DNA from: Candidatus Fermentibacterota bacterium
GTDB taxonomy: Bacteria > Fermentibacterota > Fermentibacteria > Fermentibacterales > JCC-6
Assembly: GCA_030607835.1 (NCBI GenBank)
Contig: JAUWJE010000057.1
Coordinates: 1 to 8,948 of the forward strand
Length of the DNA stretch: 8,948 bases
Reading direction: 5' to 3'
In this document: positions 7,701 to 8,948 of the stretch, piece by piece
Position numbering within the stretch: the first letter of the stretch is position 1
How the letters are laid out: each line of letters opens with the position of its first letter
Made by a program: the position numbers and the translations under genes
Notes under the pieces: generated by a model
Told to the model about the DNA's origin: nothing
The model's database searches: none
Seen by the model: the letters and a program-made list of their open reading frames with translations, nothing else

Positions 7701-8188
7701 GGAACAATGGTCACAACCAGACCACTGCCTGGAGTGCGAATGATGATGTCAGTGAAGAGTACCTGGGAGTACTCAAGACTTTTAACACAGGTGATCCCGG
7801 CTGGGACTATGCTCTGAATCAAACTGCGCTTGAACTGCTTATAACTGACAACCCCTCGATAGAACTCATCTCCCGGAAGCTGCGGAACGCATTCAGAAGC
7901 GAATTCCTGTATCTGGAATCAGCCAGTGGAAATAGTTTTGAAGTTGGAATCCGGTTTGCCGGAAAGATTATGGAGGAAATCCAATCGGACAGAATCGGAA
8001 GAATGAAGCACTATCCAGATATTCTGGGAAGATATCATGTTCTTTCCATGGAATTTGAACATGGGGGAAGGCTTGTTGCAGCGTGGGATATCGAGACTGG
8101 CATATCTCAAAGTATGAGAAATGTTTTCAGGGCTTTTTCCTCGCTGTCAGACATGTTGCTGGAGAGGAATTCATCATCCGGAAAGTGA
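4799..8188 (+). CDS. Large signalling protein: winged helix - TPR-like repeats - GAF-like - degenerate GGDEF - GAF-like
   Basis: The 1129-residue protein has no signal peptide or membrane helix and should be cytoplasmic. Residues 8-75 form a winged helix (STKAIAFILE, then GDAVASLSERGLLQE), like the one following the NTPase domain in STAND/AAA regulators. Residues about 85-640 are a helical solenoid with recognisable TPR units near 196-228 and 318-350. A GAF-like domain spans about 660-812. A GGDEF fold follows (about 815-972), starting with DTMTGS at 822. D857, N865 and D874 correspond to PleD D327, N335 and D344. The signature GGDEF is KEDLF (898-902), so the phosphate-binding glycines and one metal-binding glutamate are lost; diguanylate cyclase activity is unlikely. 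R889-P-N-D892 matches the RxxD inhibitory c-di-GMP site at the correct five-residue spacing. Residues about 1000-1122 look like a second GAF domain. The TTG start is the first possible in this frame (stop at 4784-4786), with AGGAT/GGGGA upstream. An ATG at 4808 is an alternative. The gene is divergent from valS and convergent with uvrA, so it is probably transcribed alone. Partner and output unknown. Confidence 0.85.
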   Translation: MAGMLHSDLQHSIPVLLSFVEGHLSTKAIAFILEVDMNVAGDAVASLSERGLLQEKREHSGTGWQLSKEADNTLYKKQSLKMNDEWVRKLTEYALFAPDVLPSELSIALEQDGLALLDRANLLLSALRQAKDNGEFESVTHYIHKLMNLPENTLSLHEMREIFKFYKPRKLRDIEHSEGRKFFESILPSLGSSSDRAMALTRLGELELMDNNFPLAEQHLNDALKLSMSVEAGIWLPEILESIVEVPHDFKGMKKTAAKILNVINWLPELEDNDLIVVILATAAVSLAALRMNAAAESAIQTALSRECVLSPSSRQSLEWCRAKVYMAFGRKKEAIAMLERALLLAEKLGDHMAVAEILNTIVTAMKERSGFTIRNLISIIERVSKNTSTSGCVSNHLYALEHLADTYFRTLQISHCRNAAGEIKGILQFEEMLSTDPVTEWCSTFLGFLTGETPIPKKADLLLPGTVNFLQQLKHGEEPIKEAGSISDFLLSSTGSEAFIYALFLALESFAEGFEKASAIIAAALESSISNLQQEPILSWKLCISALLSSKQEHSEDFFSSAQILARQMDRLLLLWLILRCRTRLNLSRQYDEEAKLYLLLAELDNHIAGQLTENERIRFLNVSNGDERNRVLRKLAGSAEGSLIELRDILAGKIEFDLSEIIREMSGMSKKISTRSEISRSLEILGLLAKADRILALKVNNGEIRIIESYGFGKERLPDWEEKKTILEYPEDIRRVDNFGITPFGSRRYLVVPTESSVIPLHAEKRLRAFDTCQGSYLLLEMDTPFNTVERSTEVFLSGFYRQIGSALLLRDRESMAYVDTMTGSVIGFSWTRRLRELLALNVSESAPLSLLFADVDELREINELFSFEVGDGILKTIVSTISRTLRPNDMIGRIKEDLFGIILPDTSSENAFIIAERIRREIAGKDMRPDLVPVTVSVGSATLHSSGDNLDMIVSRAYAALQRSRNNGHNQTTAWSANDDVSEEYLGVLKTFNTGDPGWDYALNQTALELLITDNPSIELISRKLRNAFRSEFLYLESASGNSFEVGIRFAGKIMEEIQSDRIGRMKHYPDILGRYHVLSMEFEHGGRLVAAWDIETGISQSMRNVFRAFSSLSDMLLERNSSSGK

Positions 8189-8203
8189 GCTGTCGGAAAT
8201 CGA

Positions 8204-8948
8204 TCAGGCTTCAGCTTCCAGAATTGTATTAAGGAAACTTCCAGTATGGGAAGCCTTATTCGCAGCCAGCTCTTCAGGTGTACCTGTGGCAATTATGTGT
8301 CCTCCGGCCTCCCCTCCGTCCGGTCCCAGATCGATAATCCAGCCGGCGTTCTTGATAACGTCAAGATTGTGCTCGATTACGATGACAGTATTCCCCGCGT
8401 TTACAAGCCGCCCCAGCACCATCAAAAGCTTCTTGACATCATGGAAATGAAGTCCTGTAGTCGGTTCATCAAGTATATAGACTGTATGAGATGATCCCGG
8501 ACGGGCAAGCTCTCTCGCCAGCTTGATCCTCTGGGCTTCTCCCCCTGACAGAGTCGTGGCCTGCTGGCCCAGCTGTATGTAACCCAGCCCAACGTCATCG
8601 AGAACTTTGAGTATTCGGTATATCTGAGGAACCCTCTCGAAATGTATCAGAGCTTCGCTGACTGTGAGATCCAGCACTTCTGAAATATTGAGCTCCCTGT
8701 AAGTTATTTTGAGGGTTTCTCTGTTGAATCTATGTCCCCTGCACTCCTTGCATTCCACGAATACATCCGCCAGGAAGTGCATTTCAATTTTGATTACACC
8801 GGCTCCCCTGCACTCCTCGCACCGCCCACCCTTGACGTTGAAGCTGAATCGACCGGGCTTGTATCCCCTGATCCTTGCCTGGGAGGTCTTTGCGAACAGT
8901 TCTCTTATGTGACCGAAAACTTTGGTGTAAGTAGCTGGATTCGATCTG
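8204..8948 (-). CDS. uvrA: Excinuclease ABC subunit A (UvrA), C-terminal 247 residues; 5' part outside window
   Basis: UvrA is the ATP-dependent damage-recognition subunit of nucleotide excision repair; it acts as a dimer with UvrB on DNA. The frame is open to the right edge and ends with TGA at 8204-8206. The fragment begins with RSNPATYTKVFGHIRELFAK and continues with RGYKPGRFSFNVKGGRCEEC, a highly conserved stretch. The C-terminal zinc module, needed for damage discrimination, is complete: Cys 43/46 and 66/69 of the fragment, a CxxC-x19-CxxC arrangement. Downstream come the second ABC ATPase's signature LSGGEAQR (133-140), the Walker B stretch ILDEPTTGLHF (158-168) and the switch histidine in VIEHNLDVIK. 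The closing WIIDLGPDGGEAGGHIIATG is also typical. All motifs are intact, and the C-terminus is of normal length. The gene converges on the GGDEF-family gene with only 15 bases between the stop codons. No room remains for a separate terminator there. Confidence 0.97.
   Translation of the reverse strand, partial: RSNPATYTKVFGHIRELFAKTSQARIRGYKPGRFSFNVKGGRCEECRGAGVIKIEMHFLADVFVECKECRGHRFNRETLKITYRELNISEVLDLTVSEALIHFERVPQIYRILKVLDDVGLGYIQLGQQATTLSGGEAQRIKLARELARPGSSHTVYILDEPTTGLHFHDVKKLLMVLGRLVNAGNTVIVIEHNLDVIKNAGWIIDLGPDGGEAGGHIIATGTPEELAANKASHTGSFLNTILEAEA

Noticed and set aside
8189..8203. Possible bidirectional terminator between the GGDEF-family gene and uvrA
   Set aside because: Only 15 bases separate the stops. 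The best pairing around them (tccg with cgga) is four bases, with no T-run.
8121..8450. Plus-strand open frame across the end of the GGDEF-family gene and antisense to uvrA
   Set aside because: It overlaps the real ends of two convergent genes. Its residues are Pro/Ser-rich antisense translation of conserved UvrA motifs.

Overview
This is a bacterial chromosomal window of moderate G+C content with ordinary, well-packed genes. No tRNA, rRNA, CRISPR array, insertion sequence or phage gene is visible. A complete lipoprotein gene points to a cell envelope with lipoprotein sorting, and the bacterial excision-repair gene uvrA excludes an archaeon. The valyl-tRNA synthetase is the short, archaeal-type form that only some bacterial lineages carry. 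Together with the FN3/OB-fold lipoprotein, this loosely suggests an uncultivated Gram-negative bacterium of the FCB kind (Fibrobacterota, Fermentibacterota or similar). That placement is inference, because no marker in the window settles it.

Layout, left to right. (1) 1-279, plus strand: the last 92 codons of an NAD-dependent sugar-nucleotide epimerase, with a 14-bp tandem duplication at its 3' end. (2) 316-1329, minus strand: a secreted lipoprotein with one FN3 domain and a YhcR-like OB-fold domain. (3) 1367-1996, minus strand: a DUF5343 protein of unknown function. (4) 1997-2168: an AT-rich gap containing an open, start-less stretch on the minus strand that could be the tail of a lost gene. 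(5) 2169-4577, minus strand: archaeal-type valyl-tRNA synthetase, probably starting at a GTG. (6) 4578-4798: a divergent intergenic region rich in inverted repeats. (7) 4799-8188, plus strand: a 1129-residue cytoplasmic protein with a winged helix, TPR-like helical repeats, a GAF-like domain, a degenerate GGDEF domain and a second GAF-like C-terminal domain. (8) 8204-8948, minus strand: the C-terminal 247 residues of UvrA, running off the right edge and convergent with gene 7.

Most genes look functionally independent: sugar metabolism, translation, DNA repair and envelope. valS, the DUF5343 gene and the lipoprotein gene lie on the same strand in that order. The 37-bp gap between the last two permits co-transcription. 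The most interesting locus is the large GGDEF-family protein. Its nucleotide-cyclase signature is destroyed (KEDLF), but an RxxD inhibitory-site motif remains at exactly the expected distance upstream. Its N-terminus begins where the winged helix of a larger STAND/AAA-type regulator would normally sit. It is best read as a signal-integration protein that may sense c-di-GMP or a related nucleotide rather than make it.
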